Virus record (IMG/VR): IMGVR_UViG_3300027967_000013
Location: 1-44,230 of that record
Length of the DNA stretch: 44,230 nt
Reading direction: 5' to 3' (one strand)
From: a virus
Shown: positions 1 through 6,696 of the stretch, piece by piece
Numbering within the stretch: position 1 is the stretch's first letter
Layout of the letters: every line of letters starts with the position of its first letter
Position numbers and translations under genes: made by a program
Notes under the pieces: model-generated
The model's input: only the letters and a program-made list of their open reading frames with translations
Databases searched by the model: none
What the model was told of the DNA's origin: nothing

Positions 1-298
1 TTGCAGTTTCATAGATGACCTTTTTCCTTTGTTGGTTGATCTGCTTTTGTTGTTCCAGGTCCTTTACCAACCCCGCAACAAGATCTTGTTCGAACTGAAC
101 GGCCGATGTGAGATCGGTCATTTTTTCACGTTCGGCGTTCAAGTCTGCCGCGTATTGATTGTTGCTTTGCTCTAGCTGGCCTATGCGTTCATTGGCTTTC
201 TGAAAATCATCAGTAATGACGTTTAAGCGCCACAGCAAAACACCCGCGATGATGGCAAGAGCCATCAACGCAGCGATTAAAATTTTGTTTACCACCAT
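1..298 (-). CDS. Rz: Rz-like i-spanin, first copy, cut by window edge
   Basis: Inner-membrane spanin subunit, needed for outer-membrane disruption in lysis. The start ATG at 298 overlaps the stop of the upstream transglycosylase (ATGGTGGTAA). An N-terminal membrane anchor (residues ~5-22) is followed by a Gln/Glu/Asn-rich coiled coil. It is almost identical to the complete Rz at 42628-43002; I count four base differences over 306 bp. The reading frame is open to the window edge, so the C-terminus is missing from the window. The first four codons of a nested Rz1 (ATG at 12) are also present. If the window is a circle opened here, this copy would stop soon after the junction and its Rz1 would be degenerate (inference). 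Confidence 0.85.
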   Translation of the reverse strand, partial: MVVNKILIAALMALAIIAGVLLWRLNVITDDFQKANERIGQLEQSNNQYAADLNAEREKMTDLTSAVQFEQDLVAGLVKDLEQQKQINQQRKKVIYETA

Positions 299-900
299 AA
301 GGCACCACCGAATCGACGTTCGTAAAAGTGATGTATCTTTTCGACATAATCGAGGGTTTCGGCTGAATGGTGCCCCGTGACTTGGGGCAAACACGCGACA
401 ATATCGGAATATTCCATTTCGCCATTGCACAGCTTTTGTGAACGATACAAATGACCGCGACCCGCGTTATAACCTGCGGCGGCCAAATCGTAACGACTGC
501 CTGACGTTCGACCGTTAGCATTCCACCCGTTAAGGTTTTGGCGCATATAGTAAGCGGCGGCTTGAATGCTAAAACGAGCATCGCGGGGACTGGTCCCCAC
601 GGGAACGACTCCTTGTTTTTGCATATCGCCCCAAGTACCAGGCATAAACTGCCCGACTCCCGTCGCACCAACGGGGCTAACGGCGTTTGGGTTTAATCGT
701 GACTCTTGCCACAATTGAGCCCAACCTAGCCCCCAGTGATACTCTGGGATGTAACGGCGCCAAGCGGATTTGATTTGGCTATCGTATTTGTCAACCGACG
801 CCGAGCATAGAACCGGCGAGGTAACACACGCCAACAGCCCAAAGGCCGTAATAAAGCGCCGCACTAAGCGGTTCGCTTTTAATGGTTGGTAGGATTTCAT
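289..900 (-). CDS. Lytic transglycosylase (SLT-type) endolysin
   Basis: Peptidoglycan-cleaving enzyme of lysis cassette 1. The SLT/goose-lysozyme fold is seen in WQESRLNPNAVSPVGATGVG with likely catalytic Glu about residue 67, then GQFMPGTW and AAGYNAGRG. The N-terminus (basic, then LVRRFITAFGLLAC) is a signal or signal-anchor segment and could also be a lipobox. I prefer the ATG at 900, with AAAGGTAAAG upstream, over the adjoining GTG at 903. It overlaps the upstream membrane-protein gene by about 110 bp and the downstream Rz by 10 bp. The enzyme is unrelated to the GH24 lysozyme in the same position of the other cassette. Confidence 0.9.
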   Translation of the reverse strand: MKSYQPLKANRLVRRFITAFGLLACVTSPVLCSASVDKYDSQIKSAWRRYIPEYHWGLGWAQLWQESRLNPNAVSPVGATGVGQFMPGTWGDMQKQGVVPVGTSPRDARFSIQAAAYYMRQNLNGWNANGRTSGSRYDLAAAGYNAGRGHLYRSQKLCNGEMEYSDIVACLPQVTGHHSAETLDYVEKIHHFYERRFGGALWW

Positions 901-1006
901 CACGAAACTTTACCTTTGATAGCCAGTCACGGATCCGAAGCGCCAGAAAGACGGTGATCACCGCGACTACAAGATAAATAAGATTGAACAAAGTAACGTT
1001 GAGCAT
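791..1006 (-). CDS. Small two-TM membrane protein, possible holin or antiholin
   Basis: 71 aa with a hydrophobic segment at residues ~5-24, a charged middle and a second hydrophobic segment at ~48-68. Its ATG overlaps the stop of the upstream holin-like gene (TAATG). Its 3' third overlaps the transglycosylase gene in another frame. Size, topology and place between holin and endolysin suggest a lysis accessory such as a second holin or antiholin, but no family is recognised. Long overlap with the downstream start suggests translational coupling. Confidence 0.7.
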   Translation of the reverse strand: MLNVTLFNLIYLVVAVITVFLALRIRDWLSKVKFRDEILPTIKSEPLSAALYYGLWAVGVCYLAGSMLGVG

Positions 1007-1302
1007 TAAGCGGCCTCGTTAATAGGTCGGCGCTTTCTTTGATCGAAGTATTTCCATACGTCAAAAACGAGACGTACAACGACGACAGCGGCGCCGATTA
1101 TGGTAATGGCAGACCCAAAGGTCACACCGGGGAAAATATAGATAGACAAAATATCTATCGCTTGATGGGCAGTCGCTTCGGGTATGGATTGAGCTTGCGC
1201 GGTAGATTTAGCACTATAGGCAGATACGCCCGAACCGCCCCCATACGCAATAAGCCGACCTTTAAGTTCTGAAAACTTGTCGAATACTTTTTGCATAGGC
1301 AT
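1006..1302 (-). CDS. Putative holin of lysis cassette 1
   Basis: 98 aa. A polar N-terminal half precedes a hydrophobic stretch at residues ~50-82 (one long or two short TM segments), then a basic tail (FDQRKRR), a layout common among phage holins. There are two candidate starts, ATG at 1302 and at 1296. Neither has a clear Shine-Dalgarno, because the U-run of an intrinsic terminator lies directly before them. The gene is first in the cassette, followed by the 71-aa membrane protein, transglycosylase and Rz. Holin function is inferred from topology and position. Confidence 0.65.
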   Translation of the reverse strand: MPMQKVFDKFSELKGRLIAYGGGSGVSAYSAKSTAQAQSIPEATAHQAIDILSIYIFPGVTFGSAITIIGAAVVVVRLVFDVWKYFDQRKRRPINEAA

Positions 1303-1331
1303 AAAAAAAGCCCACTAATTGCTTAGTGGGC
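1303..1331 (-). terminator. Intrinsic terminator abutting the holin start
   Basis: On the minus strand GCCCACTAA, loop GCAA and TTAGTGGGC form a 9-bp perfect stem followed by seven T. The T-run ends exactly at the holin ATG. Expression of the cassette therefore probably needs read-through or antitermination. The second cassette has the same arrangement at 43924-43957. Confidence 0.85.
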
Positions 1332-1380
1332 GTCAAAATAGTTGGCTAGGTTTTGTGGCTTTAGGCTATTGGGGACGCAC

Positions 1381-1538
1381 TAAAACCACGTTATAAAAAA
1401 CAATAAAGCAATAGCTCAGAAAAAACAACATAAAGTTGTAAATATTTTCTTTATGTTGTTAGAAAGCCATTTTACATCACATTAAAAGGGCGTGACGTGT
1501 CCGCCTTTTGATTTTTCGCTATCGTGACACGTCACGCT
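1381..1538. repeat. 158-bp direct repeat R1 (partner at 44033-44190)
   Basis: Aligned by eye with 44033-44190, with five differences over 158 bp. It contains two long dyads. One has 12-bp arms AACAACATAAAG / CTTTATGTTGTT, followed on the minus strand by a T-run, so it is terminator-like. The other has arms GCGTGACGTGTC / GACACGTCACGC, perfect here and imperfect in R2. The repeat precedes a lysis cassette in both places. With the hairpin terminator at 1303-1331 it fills the gene-free stretch 1303-1531. It could hold a late promoter, regulatory sites or a recombination site; I cannot tell which. Confidence 0.9.
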
Positions 1539-1876
1539 GAACGATGCCGAGCATTAAACAAACCGGACAGCTTACCAGGACAAAGATCCCGAAGCGCTTT
1601 CCTGACTTTCTCTAAGCCACGTTGAAACGCCGAACTGTCTGCAGAAGAAATCACCGTGATTTTTTTCTCTCCAGACCGCAACCATGAATCCATCATGGCC
1701 TGATCGATCATGGATGATTTAGATACTCTTTGACGAGAGCCAATAAAACAAACTACCTTTTCACCAGGCTTTAATTGCATGACCGAATCCGAAGCAAATC
1801 GGCGGGGTAAGCGTTTTAGTCTCGGAATCATCCCCGCTTTCTTAGCGGCCACTTTTCGCTTATGACTTAATCTCAT
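1532..1876 (-). CDS. Hypothetical basic protein
   Basis: 114 aa, rich in Lys/Arg at the N-terminus (MRLSHKRKVAAKKAG). No family recognised. The middle (EKVVCFIGSRQRVSKSSMID) looks globular. The start at 1876 overlaps the upstream stop (ATGA), so it is probably translationally coupled to the RHH-like gene. Its stop codon lies inside repeat R1. It belongs to the run of small genes between the metallopeptidase and lysis cassette 1. Confidence 0.65.
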   Translation of the reverse strand: MRLSHKRKVAAKKAGMIPRLKRLPRRFASDSVMQLKPGEKVVCFIGSRQRVSKSSMIDQAMMDSWLRSGEKKITVISSADSSAFQRGLEKVRKALRDLCPGKLSGLFNARHRSA

Positions 1877-2241
1877 AGTAATAGCTCCTTGCTCTGACGG
1901 GTACGCCAACATTCGCTATCCCCTTCGAACGTTCCTTCGCACCCTTCTGGTAATGGTGATTTGCACTTACCACAACAACCTAATGCGGCCACTTGCTCCT
2001 GGTATCGCTTCGCGTCGTTTTGAATAAGTTCGCTTATGTATTCGCTTTCGCTGTAGGGCTCCCCCGATACCACTCGCGCACGGCGAAGGTGGTCCAACTG
2101 ATCACGCACGGATTGGGGAAGTTCGATTTCTAGTCGGCTTATACCAAGCGCGGCGCGACGGTCGGCCGCGGCTTTACGAGAACGACGCTTCCTTTCGGTG
2201 GCGGCCTTGGTTTTCTTATCATCACTCGAAGTCTTAGCCAT
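1873..2241 (-). CDS. Ribbon-helix-helix-like protein with Cys cluster
   Basis: 122 aa from MAKTSSDDKK. A basic N-terminus is followed by a segment fitting an RHH fold (SRLEIELPQSVRDQLDHLRR, residues ~34-53), then a helical stretch and a C-terminal Cys cluster (CCGKCK, CEGTFEGDSEC) that could bind zinc. It is probably a small DNA-binding regulator; its target is unknown. It overlaps the holin-like gene upstream by 8 bp and the next gene by 4 bp. Confidence 0.65.
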   Translation of the reverse strand: MAKTSSDDKKTKAATERKRRSRKAAADRRAALGISRLEIELPQSVRDQLDHLRRARVVSGEPYSESEYISELIQNDAKRYQEQVAALGCCGKCKSPLPEGCEGTFEGDSECWRTRQSKELLL

Positions 2242-2464
2242 TGCGCCCACTCTTAGCCAATAGCTGATCTTTCGGGATTTGGGACAGCACACGAAACACG
2301 GTCACTAATCCCGCTAACACAGCATTCAAGGCCGCGTAAACCGTAACGCTCATGTAATCCTGCAGCGCGGGCAAGGTCGCAATCAAAACATTCACCAAGG
2401 CGATAGCCATCGCACACTGAACACTCCACAGTTTCCACGCTTCTTTCCAATTACTGATCAACAT
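2234..2464 (-). CDS. Putative holin (DUF7940-like)
   Basis: 76 aa with an amphipathic start (SNWKEAWKLWSVQCAM) and two hydrophobic segments (residues ~17-33 and ~40-60), ending in a polar tail. The Trp-rich start followed by two TM helices resembles small phage holins annotated DUF7940. It overlaps the metallopeptidase gene by 14 bp. It would be a third holin-like gene in this element, separate from the two in the lysis cassettes. Family assignment is from memory of the pattern, not a search. Confidence 0.65.
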   Translation of the reverse strand: MLISNWKEAWKLWSVQCAMAIALVNVLIATLPALQDYMSVTVYAALNAVLAGLVTVFRVLSQIPKDQLLAKSGRNG

Positions 2465-3158
2465 GTTTTTCCTCCGCTTGATTTTTATCTCCTAAGCGCG
2501 CACGACCAAGCGGACCCTGATCCGGTCCGATTTGTGACATGACAACAAAGGATTGACGCTGTAAGGCTTCGATTTGCATCAATAGCCCAATGATCTGAAA
2601 GTTGTTATTCGTAACACTTTGAGCGGCGAACGACGGATCACCGGCAATATTGAGAGACTTACGATTGATTTCTTCGCGTAACTTTTCAGTAAGCGATTCC
2701 AGTTTCCAGCCACTCGGATTTTCTCGGGACATCAGAACCGATTTTCCGCAAGGTTCACCCATCGCTTTGAAAGCAAAATCCAACGCCGAACGAGCAACAT
2801 ACCCAAAGTCTTCAGCGCGCATTTCCTCGGCAAAGTGATCATCAAGAGCGGTCCCGGTCTTATGGCCTATTTCATGGGCGAAAAAATGCACTGCCATAGA
2901 TAATTCAACATCTGGTGCCGCCCAGAAATGAATGCAACGATCGCCATCAATAAAACCCCAAACCTTTTGCAGCTCGATCCCTTCAAGCATATTTTCGGCG
3001 CTCAGATTCTCGACCGCTTCACCTTGACCATTCAAACCACCGAACTCGCTATCAGCTAATTCTTTCACTGGGATTTCCCAATGCGCGGCCAATACCTCCG
3101 CTGCAGTGGAATAGCGCTTTGTTGTGAACGGGTTGTCGGGTTGTGTGTTCTTTTCCAT
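2451..3158 (-). CDS. ImmA/IrrE-like zinc metallopeptidase
   Basis: 235 aa. HEIGH at residues 95-99 is the zincin motif, and EEMRAEDFGYVA about 12 residues on resembles the ExxAxxFA helix that supplies the third ligand in ImmA/IrrE-type peptidases. The C-terminal ~80 residues (after WKLESLTEKLREEI) look helical and unrelated. ImmA enzymes cleave repressors in some mobile elements; here the substrate is unknown. The gene lies downstream of the integrase and small HTH genes and overlaps the holin-like gene, so it is probably expressed only after repression is lifted. Confidence 0.7.
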   Translation of the reverse strand: MEKNTQPDNPFTTKRYSTAAEVLAAHWEIPVKELADSEFGGLNGQGEAVENLSAENMLEGIELQKVWGFIDGDRCIHFWAAPDVELSMAVHFFAHEIGHKTGTALDDHFAEEMRAEDFGYVARSALDFAFKAMGEPCGKSVLMSRENPSGWKLESLTEKLREEINRKSLNIAGDPSFAAQSVTNNNFQIIGLLMQIEALQRQSFVVMSQIGPDQGPLGRARLGDKNQAEEKHVDQ

Positions 3159-3193
3159 TTTAATCCTTATTCACCTCAAGGGTGATTAGTTAA

Positions 3194-3355
3194 TTATCCA
3201 AACAAGGCAGGGCCAACCTGGGCCATGTCATACAGATCTTCGCGCTTTCTTCCCTTCATGGCCGAACGCACGTTCGCCGCCCGAAGGCGCTTTCTTACCG
3301 TGTCGCGACTTAGGTCGAACGTGACGGCTATTTGGGTAATGTTCATGTATCGCAT
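3194..3355 (-). CDS. Stand-alone Nu1-like HTH domain (terminase small subunit paralogue)
   Basis: 53 aa that is almost only a winged-HTH. Its NITQIAVTFDLSRDTVRKRL and DLYDMAQVGPALF match NITRIAEAFGLHRDTVRKRL and DLYALADIGPALF of the terminase small subunit at 41848-42351, about 26 identities over ~49 positions by eye. It stops where the small subunit continues into its large-subunit-binding part. ATG at 3355 has GGAAAG seven bases upstream. A second ATG at 3346 overlaps the stop of the 36-aa ORF. It could bind cos-like sites, compete with TerS or regulate transcription (inference). Confidence 0.75.
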   Translation of the reverse strand: MRYMNITQIAVTFDLSRDTVRKRLRAANVRSAMKGRKREDLYDMAQVGPALFG

Positions 3356-3453
3356 CGGCGTTCTTTCCAGTAAAAAAGGATCATTTCGGCACCTCTAAAG
3401 CCTTGCTGGATCTGGGATTCGTCAGTGATGTGGCTAGAGTGCTGACGGCGCAT
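3343..3453 (-). CDS. Small hypothetical ORF (36 aa)
   Basis: Encodes MRRQHSSHITDESQIQQGFR followed by a Trp/Arg-containing end. Its TGA overlaps the internal ATG (3346) of the HTH gene as ATGA. That and its position in a tight series of small genes suggest it may be translated. No recognisable domain and no strong ribosome-binding site. Confidence 0.35.
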   Translation of the reverse strand: MRRQHSSHITDESQIQQGFRGAEMILFYWKERRCDT

Positions 3454-3476
3454 AGGAAATCCGAAAATTTCTGAAA

Positions 3477-3503
3477 TACCGCGGGCCTCGCACCCGTGGT
3501 ATC
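3477..3503. other. Hairpin between small ORFs
   Basis: ATACCGCGGG and CCCGTGGTAT form a ten-position stem with one wobble around CCTCGCA. It lies just after the stop of the 58-aa gene. It has no T-run, so it is more likely an RNA-processing or stability structure than an intrinsic terminator. Confidence 0.4.
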
Positions 3504-3506
3504 ACT

Positions 3507-3683
3507 TTATTTCCCCAGGGTCCCCGGCTTTTCGGGAATTACTACGGGCTCAACCATGCTCTTGAAACGCTTTAATTCCTTATCTCTCAATGAGTTATCA
3601 AACCCAAGCCCACGCGATATTCGGACGTGAATCACCAGGCTAACCGCCCACGCGACCTCTGTTACTTCAATGATTTTTTCCAT
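3507..3683 (-). CDS. Small hypothetical protein (58 aa)
   Basis: Starts MEKIIEVTEVAWAVSLVIHV, with a short hydrophobic segment at residues ~8-20, then a basic middle (RDKELKRFK) and a Pro-rich tail. It lies between the integrase and the HTH gene on the same strand. No family recognised. Codon use and the open frame filling the gap between neighbours support a real gene. Confidence 0.5.
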   Translation of the reverse strand: MEKIIEVTEVAWAVSLVIHVRISRGLGFDNSLRDKELKRFKSMVEPVVIPEKPGTLGK

Positions 3684-3722
3684 GTTGTTTATTCCTCTGT
3701 GATAGATGCCCGCTTTGTTGGC

Positions 3723-4964
3723 TCACGCCGCGCAGACTCTTGGTTCATCTTGTTTGAATGATCTTGTCGATCTCGTCTCTGTCTCGTCGCGTAATTGCTG
3801 GAAACCTCGTTCATCTAACCACGCGTGATAACGGGCTAAGGCGTCGCGCATTGGACCCATGAATAACGATTGGTTATAGGCTTTGTCTTGTTTGCTCTGG
3901 GCATGGTTTAACAGGCGCTCACTAACGGAATTGTCTATCCCTAAATCGGTGCAAATGGTCTTTAAGGCTTTGCGGCAATCGTGGGCGCTCCACTCTTTAT
4001 CACTGACGGTCTGAATGTGTTTTCTTGATGTGCTGTAACTTAAGGATCGAGCGTGACCGTGCCCAGGGAACAGGAACACCCCGCGATAACCGGTTTCGAT
4101 TTGCCAGGTCCGATAATCCTGTAACCATTGTGCTACTGGGTCCGTGATGGGTAGAACGTGCCAATCCCCTGTTTTGGTGTCCGCCATTGGTAAACGCCAT
4201 TGACGGCCCACCATGTCGATGTGGCTCCACTTCGCGGCTAAGGTTTCGGTGATACGGGTGCCATGACACAGCAACATGACAACCAAGCATTGCGTGACCG
4301 GATCACTTCCTAAGAGGGCTTTAAACAGTGGTTCGATGGCCGTGGCCAACAATCGCCCGTCTTTGGGTTCAATCGATACGGAAATGAAATCCGAAAACAC
4401 CACGCCCGCCAATGGGTTGGACTCGATGCGCCCTAACTTATCGGCTTGGTTAAATGCTTGTTTTAATACGGATAACACCGACTTAACGGTCGCTAATGAA
4501 TGGCTTTCTTGCAGTGGCCAGATCAATGCGTCGTCCAATACTTGACGGTTCAGCGCTTCGATGGCCAAGTCGCCCAGGTGTGGCAATAGGTGGCACTTGA
4601 TGGCGCTTTTGATGGTGGCTTTACGGGTTTTCGAACGGTGGGCGTCTTTCTCGATGCGGCCTTGATACCAGTTCAGCACATCGCTCACGCTCTCGAACTC
4701 GGTGTGTAATAGATTGCTTTTGGTGTTAATAGCCAGCATGGCCAGCTTTTCGGGTAAGACTTTCTTCACGGCTTTGACGGTTAACACGGGCCAGTAACCG
4801 AGCAGATACCAGCGATCACGACGCACCACATACCAAGAGCCCGTTTCACGATTTTGATGAAAGCGAAAGCGCAGCGGGAACGCCGGATCGCGCAAGGTTC
4901 GCACGGTGCCGGTGATTTCGCTTTTGATGTTCGTTTCTGAAAAAGTAATGACTTTGGTTTTCAT
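3723..4964 (-). CDS. int: Tyrosine recombinase (phage integrase)
   Basis: About 413 aa from MKTKVITFSE; a longer reading from 4994 is possible but lacks a better start. The catalytic set is visible in the C-terminal domain: Arg in CHGTRITE, Lys in ADTKTGD, HxxR in AHDCRKAL, His in LLNHA and the Tyr nucleophile in KAYNQS. The N-terminal ~100 residues form an arm-binding region and a core-binding domain follows (~residues 95-185). It could integrate the element or resolve plasmid dimers; co-existence with RepA/ParA leaves both open. It lies within the leftward early operon downstream of the Q-like gene. I could not identify attP. Confidence 0.93.
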   Translation of the reverse strand: MKTKVITFSETNIKSEITGTVRTLRDPAFPLRFRFHQNRETGSWYVVRRDRWYLLGYWPVLTVKAVKKVLPEKLAMLAINTKSNLLHTEFESVSDVLNWYQGRIEKDAHRSKTRKATIKSAIKCHLLPHLGDLAIEALNRQVLDDALIWPLQESHSLATVKSVLSVLKQAFNQADKLGRIESNPLAGVVFSDFISVSIEPKDGRLLATAIEPLFKALLGSDPVTQCLVVMLLCHGTRITETLAAKWSHIDMVGRQWRLPMADTKTGDWHVLPITDPVAQWLQDYRTWQIETGYRGVFLFPGHGHARSLSYSTSRKHIQTVSDKEWSAHDCRKALKTICTDLGIDNSVSERLLNHAQSKQDKAYNQSLFMGPMRDALARYHAWLDERGFQQLRDETETRSTRSFKQDEPRVCAA

Positions 4965-4974
4965 GGTGCCCCGT

Positions 4975-5055
4975 TTAAGGCGCCAACCACTCAAACAACC
5001 AGTACACGGTGGGGAAGCTGACGCCTAATAAAATGAACTCTTGGATTTTTATCAC
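4975..5055 (-). CDS. Possible 26-aa membrane peptide
   Basis: GTG-initiated ORF encoding MIKIQEFILLGVSFPTVYWL followed by a short Trp-containing end. It is hydrophobic throughout, like many tiny phage membrane peptides. There is no clear Shine-Dalgarno and it overlaps the 5' extension of the integrase frame, so it may be chance. Otherwise 4965-5083 holds only AT-rich spacer. Confidence 0.25.
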   Translation of the reverse strand: MIKIQEFILLGVSFPTVYWLFEWLAP

Positions 5056-5083
5056 TTCATTATTTCTTTAAATCTTTATTTCT

Positions 5084-5245
5084 TTAAAGGTCGAATAACT
5101 CACGCAAACGGCGGCGTTCTTGAATGTCTTCAATCTGGCGGCGCGTTGATACGGCGTTGTTGTCTACTTTAAAGCGTTGTTTCACGCGCTCAGGTTCGCG
5201 GATTTGATGGTTATGCACATGGCGCGGATCAGACGTTTTAAACAT
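5084..5245 (-). CDS. Small hypothetical charged protein (53 aa)
   Basis: Begins MFKTSDPRHVHNHQIREPER and ends in an Arg/Glu-rich helix (STRRQIEDIQERRRLREL). GAAGGAAATAACC before the ATG gives a ribosome-binding site. It directly follows the Q-like gene with a 2-bp gap. No family recognised; a small regulatory or DNA-binding role is possible. Confidence 0.55.
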   Translation of the reverse strand: MFKTSDPRHVHNHQIREPERVKQRFKVDNNAVSTRRQIEDIQERRRLRELFDL

Positions 5246-5247
5246 GG

Positions 5248-5616
5248 TTATTTCCTTCTCTTACTCACGGACTCAATCACATGATTGCGGGCCGTCTTTA
5301 AACGGCGTTTATAGGTGGGCAAGCTGATACCCTGACGATGGGCGCGTTTCAGTTGCGTGTTGTCGAGTGGGTTGCCTTGCGCGCCGTATTCGACCCGAAA
5401 GACCGTCGCCGCCGCTTGATTCTCTGCCGCCAAACGTAACACCGCCGATTCGACATCGGCTTCGATGCAATCTAAAGCAGGACCCCCGCCGCTCCCGTAA
5501 TTCATCACCCCTTGACACTCGATCAGCTTGCCCAAAATCGATTGGCCACCGGGCACCAATGAACCGCTATGCACCCAGCGCGCCCATTGGTCAAAGATGT
5601 CGTCCCAGTTGCCCAT
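5248..5616 (-). CDS. Q-like antitermination protein
   Basis: 122 aa. The overall pattern, WDDIFDQWARWVHSG at the start, a middle helix (ALDCIEADVESAVLRLAAEN) and a C-terminal HTH-like end (LKRAHRQGISLPTYKRRLKT), resembles the short Q-type antiterminators of lambdoid and related phages. Such proteins let RNA polymerase read through terminators into late genes. It lies just upstream, in transcription order, of the lysis and morphogenesis genes, which contain many terminators placed before gene starts. Assignment is by pattern; another small sigma-like regulator remains possible. Confidence 0.6.
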   Translation of the reverse strand: MGNWDDIFDQWARWVHSGSLVPGGQSILGKLIECQGVMNYGSGGGPALDCIEADVESAVLRLAAENQAAATVFRVEYGAQGNPLDNTQLKRAHRQGISLPTYKRRLKTARNHVIESVSKRRK

Positions 5617-5623
5617 ATTCGGA

Positions 5624-5830
5624 TCACCTTACTTCAACGATATACATCGGTTGATTGTTGCCATTGCGATGGTGGCTTGCCTTCGCCATTTGGGCGTTAT
5701 GGTTTTTCACATACCAGGTGATATGGGTTTTCGTTGCACCGGTGCGGATTGGCTTTTTGCCATATAACGCTTCAAGTTGTTGTGCCGCGTCTTGTTCGTT
5801 CAGTGCGACGAAACGGTTTTTAATGGTCAT
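5624..5830 (-). CDS. Hypothetical small protein
   Basis: 68 aa, starting MTIKNRFVALNEQDAAQQLE, with an aromatic/basic C-terminal half (HITWYVKNHNAQMAKASHH). The start has AAGGACC upstream and overlaps the preceding gene by 11 bp. No family recognised. It is part of the leftward early operon between the Cro-like gene and the Q-like gene. Confidence 0.65.
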   Translation of the reverse strand: MTIKNRFVALNEQDAAQQLEALYGKKPIRTGATKTHITWYVKNHNAQMAKASHHRNGNNQPMYIVEVR

Positions 5831-6062
5831 TCGCTGGGTCCTTTTTATTCATCCAGTCATTGAACTGACGGATCAGGTGTTGATAACGCTTGCCCGCTTC
5901 TGGGTTGGTGTTCAACTCACGACGGGATTGAATTTGGCACTGGGTTCGCAGCGCGACCGCGGCTTGGTTGGCGTCTTGAACGGCTTGATTGGTTAGCCAC
6001 GCTAAAAAGCGTTGGAAGTTCGGACGTTGACAAAGGCGGGCGGCGCCTTGGGTGTATCTCAT
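5820..6062 (-). CDS. Hypothetical small protein
   Basis: 80 aa, helical and Gln/Arg/Asn-rich (FQRFLAWLTNQAVQDANQAA). Its start overlaps the upstream stop (ATGA), showing translational coupling. No recognised domain. Its place in the early leftward operon suggests a role after loss of repression. Confidence 0.65.
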   Translation of the reverse strand: MRYTQGAARLCQRPNFQRFLAWLTNQAVQDANQAAVALRTQCQIQSRRELNTNPEAGKRYQHLIRQFNDWMNKKDPANDH

Positions 6063-6478
6063 GCGGCCCCCTTGGTTCGACGGTCACGCTTACGGGTGTA
6101 ACATTCGGAATAGGCGTCGAGCGCATCCAGCACATGATCGGGACGACCATCGGCTTGGCTGATCATCAAATCCACCGGCTTAATGTCGAATTGGTGATAC
6201 CCCCCCGACAACGGGCCGTATTGATGGCACACGAACGCGCCCATTTGGCGCAGCATGGCCAGTTCTTCGGCGCTATTGACGCCCACAACCAACGTGACCA
6301 CTTCATCCGACCAACGACCTGACGTTTCGAGCTTGAGGCGACGAAGGCGTTCGGTTATGTCTGAAATGAAGCCCAGGTACACGCGGCGCACTCGGCTGGC
6401 TCCCAATTCATTGACCATTGCAAAGTGGAACGCGTCCGCTTCGCTTTCTTTCTCGCCCATCACCGCCATTAAAATCAT
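6059..6478 (-). CDS. Hypothetical protein, mixed alpha/beta
   Basis: 139 aa. Alternating hydrophobic strands and helices (RRVYLGFISDITERLRRLKL, VVTLVVGVNSAEELAMLRQM) suggest a small alpha/beta fold; no catalytic motif recognised. It is coupled to both neighbours by 4-bp ATGA overlaps, upstream with the Cro-like gene and downstream with the 80-aa gene. Confidence 0.65.
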   Translation of the reverse strand: MILMAVMGEKESEADAFHFAMVNELGASRVRRVYLGFISDITERLRRLKLETSGRWSDEVVTLVVGVNSAEELAMLRQMGAFVCHQYGPLSGGYHQFDIKPVDLMISQADGRPDHVLDALDAYSECYTRKRDRRTKGAA

Positions 6479-6696
6479 GCCGCTCTCTCCGCTTGTTTCT
6501 GTTCGTATTCCAAATCGAACAAACTAAAGTCCACTTTTCCGCGTGATACACGGCGGATCTTGTTGCGGCTTTTGGCTTTTGGAGATCGGCGAAAGTGAAC
6601 CCATTCGTTCACTGACTTTGGACTGACGTCGAGCTGCCTAGCGAGCCATGTTTGGCCGCCAAAACCCAACGTTTTGATCCAGTCTTGAAACCTCAT
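6475..6696 (-). CDS. Cro-like HTH regulator
   Basis: 73 aa with an HTH in TWLARQLDVSPKSVNEWVHF (residues ~16-35) and a basic following stretch (RRSPKAKSRNKIRR). It is divergent from the CI-like repressor across a 197-bp intergenic region and is the first gene of the leftward operon, which is the classical Cro position. Likely represses the shared promoters early after induction. The operator sites are probably the repeats in 6697-6893. Confidence 0.75.
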   Translation of the reverse strand: MRFQDWIKTLGFGGQTWLARQLDVSPKSVNEWVHFRRSPKAKSRNKIRRVSRGKVDFSLFDLEYEQKQAERAA

